Of a stretch of 35,575 nt of DNA, positions 13,446 to 21,187 are shown in pieces (the stretch's first letter is position 1; each line of letters starts with the position of its first letter). The position numbers were made by a program, and so were the translations under genes. This stretch comes from Prochlorococcus marinus CUG1416 (GTDB taxonomy: Bacteria; Cyanobacteriota; Cyanobacteriia; PCC-6307; Cyanobiaceae). Location of the stretch: the NCBI RefSeq assembly GCF_017695965.1, contig NZ_JAAORM010000003.1, positions 1-35,575 of the forward strand, written 5' to 3'. The notes beneath the pieces were generated by a model. The model was not told the origin of the DNA. It searched no databases and saw only the letters and a program-made list of their open reading frames with translations.

Positions 13446-14236
13446 ACCTAAGAAAATATTTACAAGTTTATACAAAATTTTTACAAACTTCTTTGGCTTC
13501 TGAATTGGAGTACAAGACAAATATATTAATTGATTTATTAACAGCAATTTTAAGTCTAATAGGGAGTATTTTTTTATTATCTATTTTCTTTCAAAACAAT
13601 GGCATTATTGGAGGCTGGGAATTTCGACAAGTACTAATAATTCAAGGTATCTATACAATTTTGAATGGAATAACTAATACATGGTTCAATCCAAATCTTA
13701 CAGAAATAGTTAAACACATAAGAGAAGGAACATTAGATTTCGTACTTTTAAAACCTATCGATAGTCAATTTTTCATCTCATTAAAAAAAATAAATCCATC
13801 TGGCTTTTTAGAAATAATGCTAGGTTTTTGTTTATTATTATTTTGCATCAGAATAAATCAAATAAATTTAAATTTAAGTTTCCTGACTTTATCTTTGATT
13901 ACAATAATCTGCTCAATTTTAATTTTATATAGTTTATGGTTTTTAATTTCTACAACTACTATTTGGTTTGTGAAGACATGGAATGCCACCGAAGTACTAA
14001 GATCCTTCCTTTATATTGGAAGATTTCCATTGAATTCATTTTCATTTTCTCTAAGAATATTTTTTAGTGTTTTCATTCCTATTGCATTTATAACGTCAAT
14101 CCCTTCTGAAGTTTTCCTAGGTCATACTCAATTATGGAAAATATTGCTGGAAGTTGTTGTTGCAATTGTATTTCTTATTACTTCTAGGAAGTTCTGGTTA
14201 TTTGGATTGAGATTCTATTCATCAGCTTCTAGCTAA
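13442..14236 (+). CDS. ABC-2 type exporter, permease subunit 2
   Basis: A second 264-residue membrane protein, similar in layout to the first permease (COG3694-like): amphipathic N-terminus with SELEYKTNILIDLL, the HIREGTLDFVLLKPIDSQFF loop (about 90-109) that is the hallmark of this subfamily, and six predicted spans. The start ATG overlaps the stop of permease 1 by four bases. Two different permease genes with one ATPase gene is the normal composition of this exporter class. Confidence 0.85.
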   Translation: MNLRKYLQVYTKFLQTSLASELEYKTNILIDLLTAILSLIGSIFLLSIFFQNNGIIGGWEFRQVLIIQGIYTILNGITNTWFNPNLTEIVKHIREGTLDFVLLKPIDSQFFISLKKINPSGFLEIMLGFCLLLFCIRINQINLNLSFLTLSLITIICSILILYSLWFLISTTTIWFVKTWNATEVLRSFLYIGRFPLNSFSFSLRIFFSVFIPIAFITSIPSEVFLGHTQLWKILLEVVVAIVFLITSRKFWLFGLRFYSSASS

Positions 14237-14239
14237 TTA

Positions 14240-14506
14240 TTATTTAAGAACCTCCCTACAAAACTCCCAAATTCTTTGTTTACTTTTTAGTTTAGAAATC
14301 CTAGATAGTTTATGAAAGTTAGTTTTAGATTTTTCAACAGATAAAAGCCTACAGTTATAGTAAACTTGATAATTTCTAGAAATAATTCCTAATTTGAGTG
14401 CTATATCACAAATGGGGATTATTAGAGCCAGAATAAAAAGGATACCTAAAACTTGCGAAAATGACTTTGAATAATTTTCATTTTCAGTTTTTAATTCAAA
14501 CTTCAT
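14240..14506 (-). CDS. Small membrane protein, hypothetical, 88 residues
   Basis: The product has a hydrophilic N-terminus, one long hydrophobic segment (about 18-41) and a basic cytoplasmic-type C-terminal half (KLSRISKLKSKQRIWEF). Its ATG overlaps the stop of the preceding minus-strand gene by one base (TAATG), so they are coupled. It ends three bases from the exporter operon on the other strand. No family recognised. Confidence 0.6.
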   Translation of the reverse strand: MKFELKTENENYSKSFSQVLGILFILALIIPICDIALKLGIISRNYQVYYNCRLLSVEKSKTNFHKLSRISKLKSKQRIWEFCREVLK

Positions 14507-14733
14507 TATTTAACTATATGCTGAGGGCACTTAATTGCAGCAATAGCAACAGCTGCAACTTTAAAATTTTCTGACTTCTCAATAACCTTTTTAACCTCTA
14601 ATGGTCCAAATTTGTTACTGGCATCACTGTAAGAAAGAAGTAAAGATTTATAATTATCGTGACCTATATTTCTATATTCACAGAAATTATCTCCAACATA
14701 GTTCAAAAGAGTAAGTAATGTTAATTCAATCAT
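14506..14733 (-). CDS. Hypothetical 75-residue protein
   Basis: The product is mostly helical: MIELTLLTLLNYVGDNF, a central SDASNKFGPLEVKKVIEKS, and an Ala-rich end AAVAIAAIKCPQHIV. No clear membrane span. It is coupled to the next small membrane gene by an overlapping stop and start. Unknown function. Confidence 0.6.
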   Translation of the reverse strand: MIELTLLTLLNYVGDNFCEYRNIGHDNYKSLLLSYSDASNKFGPLEVKKVIEKSENFKVAAVAIAAIKCPQHIVK

Positions 14734-14905
14734 TAAATCTTTTTAACTAAGCTAGTTCATAAGAATAATACAATGAATGACATTTTTAACAAGTTTCATT
14801 AGTAATAAAAATTGAAATCATGAAATAACAAGTTCGATCATGAGGTAAAAATTAAAAAATTATTTCAGAATTAAAATACTCACACATATAAGAACTTGCA
14901 TGGCA

Positions 14906-15027
14906 CTATCTGTAGTGTTCAACAACAACTAAAGATGCACTACAGATAGGGGGTTGCAATTTTCAGGAAATTGGTTTAAAAATAAGGTTCCCCATCACCC
15001 GGCCCCACACATGTGAGGCCTTTTTTT
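14906..15027 (+). ncRNA. Putative structured non-coding RNA
   Basis: A perfect 12-bp inverted repeat CTATCTGTAGTG (14906-14917) / CACTACAGATAG (14938-14949) with a 20-base loop is followed by a GGGG...CCCC pairing region that holds a small hairpin (CAATTT / AAATTG around TCAGG). A GC-rich terminator hairpin (15001-15020) with seven T ends the unit. There is no open frame of note in it, and the GC content is higher than the surroundings. Picocyanobacteria carry many small RNAs of this size. I cannot match it to Yfr1, 6S, SRP or tmRNA from memory. It could instead be a leader for the gene at 15115, but the terminator argues for a separate RNA. Confidence 0.55.
15001..15027 (+). terminator. Strong rho-independent terminator of the putative ncRNA
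   Basis: GGCC...GGCC stem with an inner CACA / TGTG pairing and one mismatch, followed directly by seven T. Confidence 0.8.
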
Positions 15028-15114
15028 ATATTCTATTAAGAAGGTATCAGATAAAGGTATTGTTTAATACAACGAGTTATTTATTAAAATATAGGATAGT
15101 AAATAAAGGTAAAA

Positions 15115-15195
15115 ATGACTCTATCTTTATTAACTTTTACAGCTGTTTTTGGTCTTTTTTTGACCACAACAATATTAGTATTCACATTTAATTAA
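15115..15195 (+). CDS. 26-residue membrane peptide
   Basis: ATG 15115, preceded by AAAGG. The product is almost one hydrophobic helix (LSLLTFTAVFGLFLTTTILVF). Its size matches the smallest photosystem and cytochrome b6f subunits, but the sequence does not let me name one. It overlaps the end of the convergent TauE/SafE gene by 21 bases. Confidence 0.5.
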   Translation: MTLSLLTFTAVFGLFLTTTILVFTFN

Positions 15196-16008
15196 CATAC
15201 AAAAACTCAGTATAGATTTAATAAACAAACTGATACCAACTGAAAGACAAACTATTGTAAAAGTTTTTTTTATTAATTTATTTCCTTTTAATTTTGATAA
15301 ATGAGCTCCGAAATATCCTCCTGTAAAAGAACCAACTACTAATAATAGTAATATATTTGAAGGAACTGACCCTATTTTACTCAAAATTATTGCTCCAGTA
15401 AAATTCCAAAAAATTCCAACAGTAAAGAATGTCAAACTTATAGCACGTAGAAAATCCATTCCAAAAGTTTTTATTAAAAGTATTGTTACTAGCAATCCAG
15501 TTCCTGAAGAAATAGAACCATTCAAAATACCTATTAGGAAAATTAAAATTAAAAATCTAATTTCATGAATTAAATTAAGTTCATTATTCCCAGATGACAA
15601 ACCTAAATCTGATTTAAAAAATGAGTAAAAAGCTAATAAAATTGAAATTATTCCTAAAATTAAGTATAAATATTGTTCTGAGATAAATTCAACTATAGAG
15701 GCGCCAAAAATAACTCCAGGCAATCCAAAAATTAAGATTTTCCAAGCAACATAAATATCATTTTTTAGAGATTTGTAATTTCTTAATGAACCGCCTAGTC
15801 CTAATGCTACTGTGGCAAATTTATGACTAGCAAGAGCCTGATAATAAGGAACTCCAGATAAAATTAATGCTGGCAATTGTAGTAAGCCTGCTCCACCTCC
15901 AGAAATTGCTGAAAACGCATTAGAAATGAAGGATATAAAAAATATAGTGACACTTTTATAGAAAGGATAGTCAAGGCTATTTACTAAAGTTGTTAATAAA
16001 TAAAGCAT
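15175..16008 (-). CDS. TauE/SafE-family permease (putative sulfite/sulfonate or other anion exporter)
   Basis: The 277-residue protein has about eight hydrophobic segments in two halves, each with the family motif: SAISGGGAGLLQLPALI near residues 36-52 and NGSISSGTGLLVTILL near 163-178. Members of TauE/SafE move sulfite, sulfoacetate or other organic anions across the inner membrane, but most cyanobacterial members are unassigned. The start ATG gives a normal-length protein. It is a single-gene unit facing a tiny plus-strand peptide gene. Confidence 0.85.
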   Translation of the reverse strand: MLYLLTTLVNSLDYPFYKSVTIFFISFISNAFSAISGGGAGLLQLPALILSGVPYYQALASHKFATVALGLGGSLRNYKSLKNDIYVAWKILIFGLPGVIFGASIVEFISEQYLYLILGIISILLAFYSFFKSDLGLSSGNNELNLIHEIRFLILIFLIGILNGSISSGTGLLVTILLIKTFGMDFLRAISLTFFTVGIFWNFTGAIILSKIGSVPSNILLLLVVGSFTGGYFGAHLSKLKGNKLIKKTFTIVCLSVGISLFIKSILSFCMLIKCEY

Positions 16009-16147
16009 TAAATCTAATTTCTAATTTTTTAGTAATTAAGTCCTATTATTTTAAGAATAAAAATACTACTTACATAATCTTATCTTCTCTTATTCAATCA
16101 AAGTTTAATAAAAACTGTTAATATCAAAAATATTTATCAAGAATATT

Positions 16148-16489
16148 ATGCATAAACAAGATGCAATTTACCTTGATCAGCTATGTCCCAAGATAAGTAA
16201 TAAAAGTTGGAGAGAATCACTTTATAAGTTTACTAACTATAAATGCATTTATTGCGGTAAACCATCAGAATCACTTGATCACCTTCATCCAATATCAAAA
16301 GGGGGTACAAGCATTAAAAGTAATTGCGTCCCATGTTGTTTGTCATGTAATGGTAAGAAATCAGATTCGGAAGTTCTTAGTTGGTACAGAAAACAAATTT
16401 TTTATGATCCTAGAAGGGCTATGGCAATACGAGCATGGTTTAATGATGATTTAAGAATAGCGTCAGTTCTTTTGAACTACTTAAATTAA
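16148..16489 (+). CDS. HNH endonuclease-domain protein
   Basis: The 113-residue protein has an HNH module: zinc cysteines CIYC (33-36) and CLSC (64-67), the catalytic-type DHLHPISKGG (44-53) with His45, and the central Asn59. After the motif comes a helical C-terminus (SWYRKQIFYDPRRAMAIRAWF). Small stand-alone HNH proteins of this type are common in cyanobacteria and act on DNA, in repair or mobile-element settings. There is no methylase or phage gene next to it, so a house-keeping DNA role is as likely as a selfish one. Confidence 0.85.
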   Translation: MHKQDAIYLDQLCPKISNKSWRESLYKFTNYKCIYCGKPSESLDHLHPISKGGTSIKSNCVPCCLSCNGKKSDSEVLSWYRKQIFYDPRRAMAIRAWFNDDLRIASVLLNYLN

Positions 16490-16584
16490 AAAAATAAATC
16501 ATGAATTGATTAAGATTGCTAAAAAATAGTTTATATCATGTGTAAATTTAAATTCATATTTTGGCAAATAATATTGAATTATAT

Positions 16585-16779
16585 TTAAATTATTCTATTG
16601 CCTCCAGAATTTATTCTATAGCTTCTGAAATTAGCAATTTTGGAATAATCATCTTTCCATATTATTGGCGAATCTATAATCTTTCTCTCGGGAGATTTAA
16701 CTGAAAAAATTAAGCCAAAAACTAAAATAATAGTAATCAAAATTATAGTCATTACTAATTTGTCTGAAATATTTCTCAT
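16585..16779 (-). CDS. Small membrane-anchored protein, 64 residues
   Basis: The product has a short basic start, one hydrophobic helix (about 8-27, MTIILITIILVFGLIF) and a periplasmic-type polar part (SYRINSGGNRII). It lies 9 bp downstream of a secreted-protein gene on the same strand, so the two probably form a unit. No family recognised. Confidence 0.55.
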   Translation of the reverse strand: MRNISDKLVMTIILITIILVFGLIFSVKSPERKIIDSPIIWKDDYSKIANFRSYRINSGGNRII

Positions 16780-16788
16780 TAGTTTAAT

Positions 16789-17190
16789 CTATCTAGAAAA
16801 TTTTTTGTCAGGAGTACTTTTTTCGTAAATTTCCAGAAAGTATGCTTTAAAATAATCAACTCCCTCCTTTCCAATTAATCCGAATGACCATCCACAATCA
16901 TTTACTACCTTTAATGAAATTTGATTTGCCAAGTCATCTTTCTCAATCCATTTTTTTTGTGGATTGTATGAAAAAGATATAATATTTTCCGTTTTTAATA
17001 TAGAAGACTTCATAGCTTCGTCTTTAGAAAAACCATTTTTAATAGCTTTACAATATTTGCTCGAGAAATTATTAGAGATTCTATTTTGAAGAAAACTGAC
17101 ACTAGGGTCTGATGTATTATATGCAAACCCAATTGAAGGACTGAATAAAGAAACTATTAAAAGAAATAAACCAAAAAATAACTTTAACAA
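16789..17190 (-). CDS. Secreted hypothetical protein, 133 residues
   Basis: The product has a signal peptide (1-23, ending SIGFA) and a mature domain with two cysteines (KYCKAI and NDCGW), which could bond in the periplasm. The pattern NGFSKDEAMKSS and NDCGWSFGL is, as far as I recall, seen in other small secreted picocyanobacterial proteins. Its role is unknown. A small membrane protein gene follows immediately. Confidence 0.65.
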   Translation of the reverse strand: MLKLFFGLFLLIVSLFSPSIGFAYNTSDPSVSFLQNRISNNFSSKYCKAIKNGFSKDEAMKSSILKTENIISFSYNPQKKWIEKDDLANQISLKVVNDCGWSFGLIGKEGVDYFKAYFLEIYEKSTPDKKFSR

Positions 17191-17341
17191 TCGCTAAATA
17201 AAATAATATCTAATTAAAATTTTAGTTTTTTTTTGTTTCCATTTCAATCAAATCTCATAAATCTTGAAAACTAAATAAATTTCAATTTATTAAAAATTAA
17301 TAGTATTGCAGTAAGTTCAGTAATAAGATTCAGAGGTTTAA

Positions 17342-17575
17342 TTGACTATGTATATGAACGAATCATTGATGACATTGCTATTTTTCCCTGATTGGGTAAA
17401 CGGGCTACCTTCAGACTTTTTAATACTTCATTTTTTCGTTGGAGCTGTTATTTTCCCATTTAACATGATTCATGCGAAAGCAAGAAAAATTGACAGTCAG
17501 AATCCACAGGAAGTAGCTAATGGATATAAAAATTCAGATACTACTTCATTCTTTGGTTACGAAGAAATCAATTAG
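17342..17575 (+). CDS. Small membrane protein, hypothetical
   Basis: Two starts are possible: TTG 17342, five bases after AGAGG, or ATG 17348, which lies 11 bases after it. The product has two hydrophobic stretches (LMTLLFFPDWV and FLILHFFVGAVIFPFNMIH) and a polar C-terminus. I know no family. It precedes another small membrane gene by 34 bases on the same strand. Confidence 0.6.
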   Translation: MTMYMNESLMTLLFFPDWVNGLPSDFLILHFFVGAVIFPFNMIHAKARKIDSQNPQEVANGYKNSDTTSFFGYEEIN

Positions 17576-17609
17576 ACTAAAAATAAAAATTATTTAAGGA
17601 ATTACTTAA

Positions 17610-17837
17610 TTGATGTTAATTTCCCTAAATAAAGCTATAGATGTAAAAATTTTTAGTCCTAATGAACCTATAGGGATATCAATTCTTTTTTTAGGGTTAT
17701 TATTTACTAGTATGATTTTATATATTATTTATGCTGTAAGCATTAATAAAGAATCACTAGAAGATAAAAAGATAAGAACAAAAAAAGAGTATATGCAACA
17801 AGAGAAAATAAGAAAATTATTCCCTAAGAAAAAATAA
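17610..17837 (+). CDS. Small membrane protein with basic tail, hypothetical
   Basis: TTG 17610 or ATG 17613 follow an AAGGA site (17596-17600). The product has a hydrophobic helix (about 23-43, ISILFLGLLFTSMILYIIY) and a charged helix ending in KLFPKKK, a cytoplasmic tail by the positive-inside rule. It is the second gene of a likely pair. No named family. Confidence 0.6.
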   Translation: MMLISLNKAIDVKIFSPNEPIGISILFLGLLFTSMILYIIYAVSINKESLEDKKIRTKKEYMQQEKIRKLFPKKK

Positions 17838-18062
17838 ATTTAATTGTTTTATTTCTACTAAGGAATATGTTTATATTGTTTATTATCAAATCAGTAGGAT
17901 CCAAAAACATTAGTTTCAGCTCTCTCAAGTCAAACATTATTCTCTAAAACCTTATTTTAACAAATAATTTTTTTTACGAGAAATTAAAATTGTGATTGGT
18001 AAATCAATAAATATTTTCATAACTGGTAAAAAATGTTAAAAATAAAGAAATGATTTTAAATT

Positions 18063-18566
18063 TTGAAGAATTCACCTCAATATCTATTTCTTGCTAGTGG
18101 AGTAAAGAAAGGAGAAGGGTTTTGGGTTGTGGGAGTCAAAAATTGTGATGAAAATATTCTTGAAGATAAACTCCTTTTAGATTGCCATAGAAAAGAATTA
18201 ATAGGAAATGAATCAGCAAAAGATATTCTTTTTGCTATTAATTTAAACATAAATAATTTATTCAATGAATTAAGAAATAAAAATTATTTAATTGAAAGAC
18301 CTTCGATGGGAATCCCTTTTGATATCCCACTAGATCTCTTAGTAAGTATTTTTGATTTTTGGTTAGATATTTATAAAAATCAAGAAGCCTGGGAAACATG
18401 CATAGGTCTTCTTAAGGTTAGAAAAAGAATTTCCCTTACAAACCTAATTAAAAGCGAAAGTTTAAAGGGTAACTCTAAAAAGTGGGCTATAAAAGTTGAA
18501 AATTTACATACATATGTACCAAATTCTCAGAGGATTGAAAAGATAAATGAGCCTATGTGGAAATAA
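18063..18566 (+). CDS. Hypothetical 167-residue protein
   Basis: The frame starts at TTG 18063 with no nearby ATG. The first part is a hydrophobic beta-type strand region (YLFLASGVKKGEGFWVVGV), then a helical Asn-rich part, a helix with aromatic residues (LLVSIFDFWLDIYKNQEAWETCIGLLK) and a basic end. No motif is recognised. The protein looks soluble and globular. It is followed by a cluster of a small gene and two nucleotide-salvage enzymes on the same strand. Confidence 0.55.
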   Translation: MKNSPQYLFLASGVKKGEGFWVVGVKNCDENILEDKLLLDCHRKELIGNESAKDILFAINLNINNLFNELRNKNYLIERPSMGIPFDIPLDLLVSIFDFWLDIYKNQEAWETCIGLLKVRKRISLTNLIKSESLKGNSKKWAIKVENLHTYVPNSQRIEKINEPMWK

Positions 18567-18640
18567 TTTTATCATTATTAAATTAATATATTTACTTCGC
18601 ATGATATTTAAGTAAAAATAAAATTATTTATTAATTAAAA

Positions 18641-18826
18641 ATGAATAATCCATATTCTTTTAGTAATGATCAAATGAACGGAATTGTAGAAGATACTTTC
18701 GCCAACATAATAAAAGAATGTGAAAATTTAAAAAAAAACACTAATTGCCCAAATGAGCAAGTAGTAGCACTTTTAAGTGTAATTGCATCAAATTTCGCTA
18801 CTACAACTAAGAAAAGCGAAAATTAA
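18641..18826 (+). CDS. Small hypothetical protein ahead of the purine salvage pair
   Basis: A 61-residue helical product (MNNPYSFSNDQMNGIVED..., ending TTTKKSEN) with one Cys pair (KECEN, NTNCP). Its stop is two bases before the ATG of the phosphoribosyltransferase gene, so it is the first gene of that operon. Unknown function. Confidence 0.6.
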   Translation: MNNPYSFSNDQMNGIVEDTFANIIKECENLKKNTNCPNEQVVALLSVIASNFATTTKKSEN

Positions 18827-18827
18827 G

Positions 18828-19223
18828 ATGATTAGTTATTTTACCTGGAACGATTTTGACAATAGCGTAAAACACATAGCTAATAAATGTAATCTTTTAG
18901 AATTTTCTGGAGTGTATGGAATTCCTCGTGGTGGTTTATGTCTTGCTGTAGCACTAAGTCATAAATTAAAAATAAATTTAATTTCAGAACCAATAAAAAA
19001 TTCTCTAATAGTTGATGATGTATATGAAACTGGTATTACTTTAAACAACTTCAAAGATATTGAGGGGGCAATGTTTTTTGTATTATTTAGTAAAATCAAA
19101 CCTACATGGTGGAATACTGTACATATATCAAATGAAAAGGAATGGATAATATTCCCATGGGAAAATGCCTCAAATTTTCACAGTGACCGAAACAACTACA
19201 TCAAAAAAAGAGGTTTAAGTTGA
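18828..19223 (+). CDS. Purine phosphoribosyltransferase-like protein
   Basis: I start at ATG 18828, which directly follows the upstream gene; a longer frame exists but is antecedent shadow sequence. The 131-residue product has the type I PRT fold marks: the loop IPRGGLCLA (32-40) and the PRPP-binding motif LIVDDVYETGITL (60-72). It would join a free base to PRPP, most likely a purine or xanthine/guanine-type base. It is short for the family but its core is complete. Its stop overlaps the start of a nucleoside deoxyribosyltransferase, so the two likely act in one base-salvage route. Confidence 0.75.
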   Translation: MISYFTWNDFDNSVKHIANKCNLLEFSGVYGIPRGGLCLAVALSHKLKINLISEPIKNSLIVDDVYETGITLNNFKDIEGAMFFVLFSKIKPTWWNTVHISNEKEWIIFPWENASNFHSDRNNYIKKRGLS

Positions 19224-19678
19224 AAAAGAAATTATATCTAGCAAATCCATATGGATTTTCAAAACAAACTAATAAACTCTTATATGAATTTATTAATATT
19301 TTCAATGATTTAAATATAGAAGTTTATGAACCTTTTGAGAGGACGAAAAACATAATGCAAAAAGAGGGTGACTGGGCGTATGACCTAGCAATAAATAATT
19401 TCAATGATTTAAAAAAATGTGATTGCATTTTTGCGATTGTTAATGGAACACCTCCAGATGAAGGTGTAATGATTGAATTAGGTATTGCAATTGCTATGAG
19501 AAAGAAAATCTTTTTATTTAGGGATGATTTTAGAAATTGTTCTGATAGCAATAAATACCCATTAAATCTCATGCTATTTCTTGGACTTCCTAGAAATAAT
19601 TGGAAAAAGTTTTATTTTGAATCCTTAGAAGAGATAAAGAGTAATAAAAAAGGATTTGTGGAGTGGGCAAAAAAATAA
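19220..19678 (+). CDS. Nucleoside 2-deoxyribosyltransferase
   Basis: The 152-residue product matches the family: start KKLYLANPYGFS, then the core with CDCIFAIVNGTPPDEGVMIELGIA (67-90). Asp80 and Glu86 keep the spacing of the catalytic Asp92 and nucleophile Glu98 of the Lactobacillus enzyme. It swaps bases between deoxyribonucleosides or hydrolyses them. TTG start overlaps the PRT gene by four bases (TTGA), so translation is coupled. Together with the PRT this makes a two-step salvage pair that can free and re-use bases from deoxynucleosides, for example from degraded DNA. Confidence 0.8.
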   Translation: MKKKLYLANPYGFSKQTNKLLYEFINIFNDLNIEVYEPFERTKNIMQKEGDWAYDLAINNFNDLKKCDCIFAIVNGTPPDEGVMIELGIAIAMRKKIFLFRDDFRNCSDSNKYPLNLMLFLGLPRNNWKKFYFESLEEIKSNKKGFVEWAKK

Positions 19679-19765
19679 CCTAAATAACCTCAAAACCCTT
19701 TAGTTATGGTTTTAAATAAGTAACAACTCTGATAGAATGTTAGAATATAATTTATTTAGAAAATT

Positions 19766-19942
19766 TTGACACAAGTTACAGTAGGAGAGAATGAGGGAAT
19801 TGAATCTGCCCTTAGAAGATTTAAAAGACAAGTATCTAAATCGGGAATCTTTGCAGATTTAAAAAGACTTAGGCATCATGAAACTCCTATTGAAAAATAT
19901 AAAAGAAAGCTCCAACAAAGAAGAAAAGCAAGAAGAAGATAA
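19766..19942 (+). CDS. rpsU: 30S ribosomal protein S21
   Basis: The 58-residue product reads [19 protein letters not shown] and ends in a strongly basic tail [13 protein letters not shown], the standard S21 sequence. It is part of the small-subunit platform and helps bind mRNA at initiation. The start is TTG 19766. It is a clear core gene, and its short, highly basic character is normal. Confidence 0.9.
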
Positions 19943-20014
19943 TTTTTCCCAATTAAAAAATAAATTTATAACAATTTTTTATTTTTAAGATTACTTATAG
20001 ATTCAAAAATATTA

Positions 20015-20320
20015 TTATTTTAGCTTTTTAAGCTTTTTAATTAGATTTATTCCAACACCTGATACAGCAAGAAGATCTTTTTCATCTGCGGCAATTACAT
20101 CCTTTGTTGTTTTAAATCCAGCTGCATACAAAGCCTTAGCACTTTTAGCTCCAACCCCTGGAAGAGTAGTTAAGTTTTCAATATTTTTCTTTGCATTAGA
20201 TGTTTTTGCTTTTGTTTTTGTAGACTTGGTTAATTTTTTTTCTTTCTTTAAGGCAGTTTCAGTTGATACTTTACTTTTAAATAAGATAGATTTTAGTTTA
20301 CTTAGAAATTCAGAAATCAT
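20015..20320 (-). CDS. Helix-hairpin-helix DNA-binding protein
   Basis: The first 45 residues are basic and lysine-rich (KSTKTKAKTSNAKK) and come after a short helix. The C-terminal half has two helix-hairpin-helix motifs: LTTLPGVGAKSAKALYAAG (about 50-68) and LLAVSGVGINLIKKLKK (about 84-100). Such domains bind DNA non-specifically through the Gly-Val-Gly hairpins. The layout resembles stand-alone DUF4332-like or histone-like HhH proteins. It stands alone between rpsU and a uridine-kinase-like gene on the other strand. Confidence 0.75.
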   Translation of the reverse strand: MISEFLSKLKSILFKSKVSTETALKKEKKLTKSTKTKAKTSNAKKNIENLTTLPGVGAKSAKALYAAGFKTTKDVIAADEKDLLAVSGVGINLIKKLKKLK

Positions 20321-20590
20321 TGCAATATATAGGTATTAAAATTAAGACTTCATTTAATATTATCAAATTCCGAAGGAAATTAATAACAAAACTATAGTTA
20401 ATTGAATGAAATTAATTTATTTACATTTATATAAAGACACATATTTTATATTTATGCAAGCTCATAAACAACTGCAACCTTTTAAAATTACTATTAGATT
20501 TTTGATAAAAGAAGAAAAATGTACTTTCTTAAATTAAAAATATTTACTATTAGTAAAATTAGAGTCTTAATAAAAAGCAAAGCATAGAAA

Positions 20591-21187
20591 ATGAAGCTTA
20601 TATTTGTAAGTGGTCCTTCCGGAAGCGGGAAAACAACCTTATCAAATCAAATAATTGTAAAAATTAAAAATGGTACTGTATTACGTACTGACAATTACTA
20701 TAAAACAGGTCTACAAAGTAAATTACTATCAAAATTCATAGAAGGTTATTTCGACAGAAGCATTAGTTTTAACTACAAACTATTTAAAAAAGATTTTAAT
20801 TATATTCTTAAGAATGGCATTTCAATTAATGAGCGTTTTTATGATTTCGAAAAAAAAAAAGTAAATAATTACTTAAACGAAACAAATAATATAAATTTTT
20901 TAATAGTTGAAGGTATTTTTGCTAAAGAATTCTCAAGTACATTATGTAATCAAAATTATTATTTTTTAGAATTAAAAATCAATAAAAATGAGTGTATGAA
21001 AAGAGTTGTTAAAAGAGATATAAAAGAAAGGGGGAAGGCAAAAGAACAAGCTGAGAAAGATTTCTTAAAATCATGGGATATTTATCATGAGAAATTGAAA
21101 AATAAAAATTTTAAAAATAAAGCAAATGAATTAAATATCTCAAAAAACACTAATATAGATCAATTACTTAAAAAGTTATTTCAATGA
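20591..21187 (+). CDS. Uridine kinase-like P-loop protein
   Basis: The 198-residue protein begins with a Walker A GPSGSGKTT (8-16), then the typical RTDNYYKTG (32-40, nucleoside-binding Asp-Tyr-Tyr) and NFLIVEGIFAKEF (about 98-112, the Walker B-like stretch after a substrate loop), and KRVVKRDIKERG (about 137-148, a lid-like basic patch). This is the uridine/phosphoribulokinase family. It probably phosphorylates a nucleoside. It ends seven bases past the stop of the convergent flavoprotein gene, so the genes overlap. Confidence 0.7.
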   Translation: MKLIFVSGPSGSGKTTLSNQIIVKIKNGTVLRTDNYYKTGLQSKLLSKFIEGYFDRSISFNYKLFKKDFNYILKNGISINERFYDFEKKKVNNYLNETNNINFLIVEGIFAKEFSSTLCNQNYYFLELKINKNECMKRVVKRDIKERGKAKEQAEKDFLKSWDIYHEKLKNKNFKNKANELNISKNTNIDQLLKKLFQ

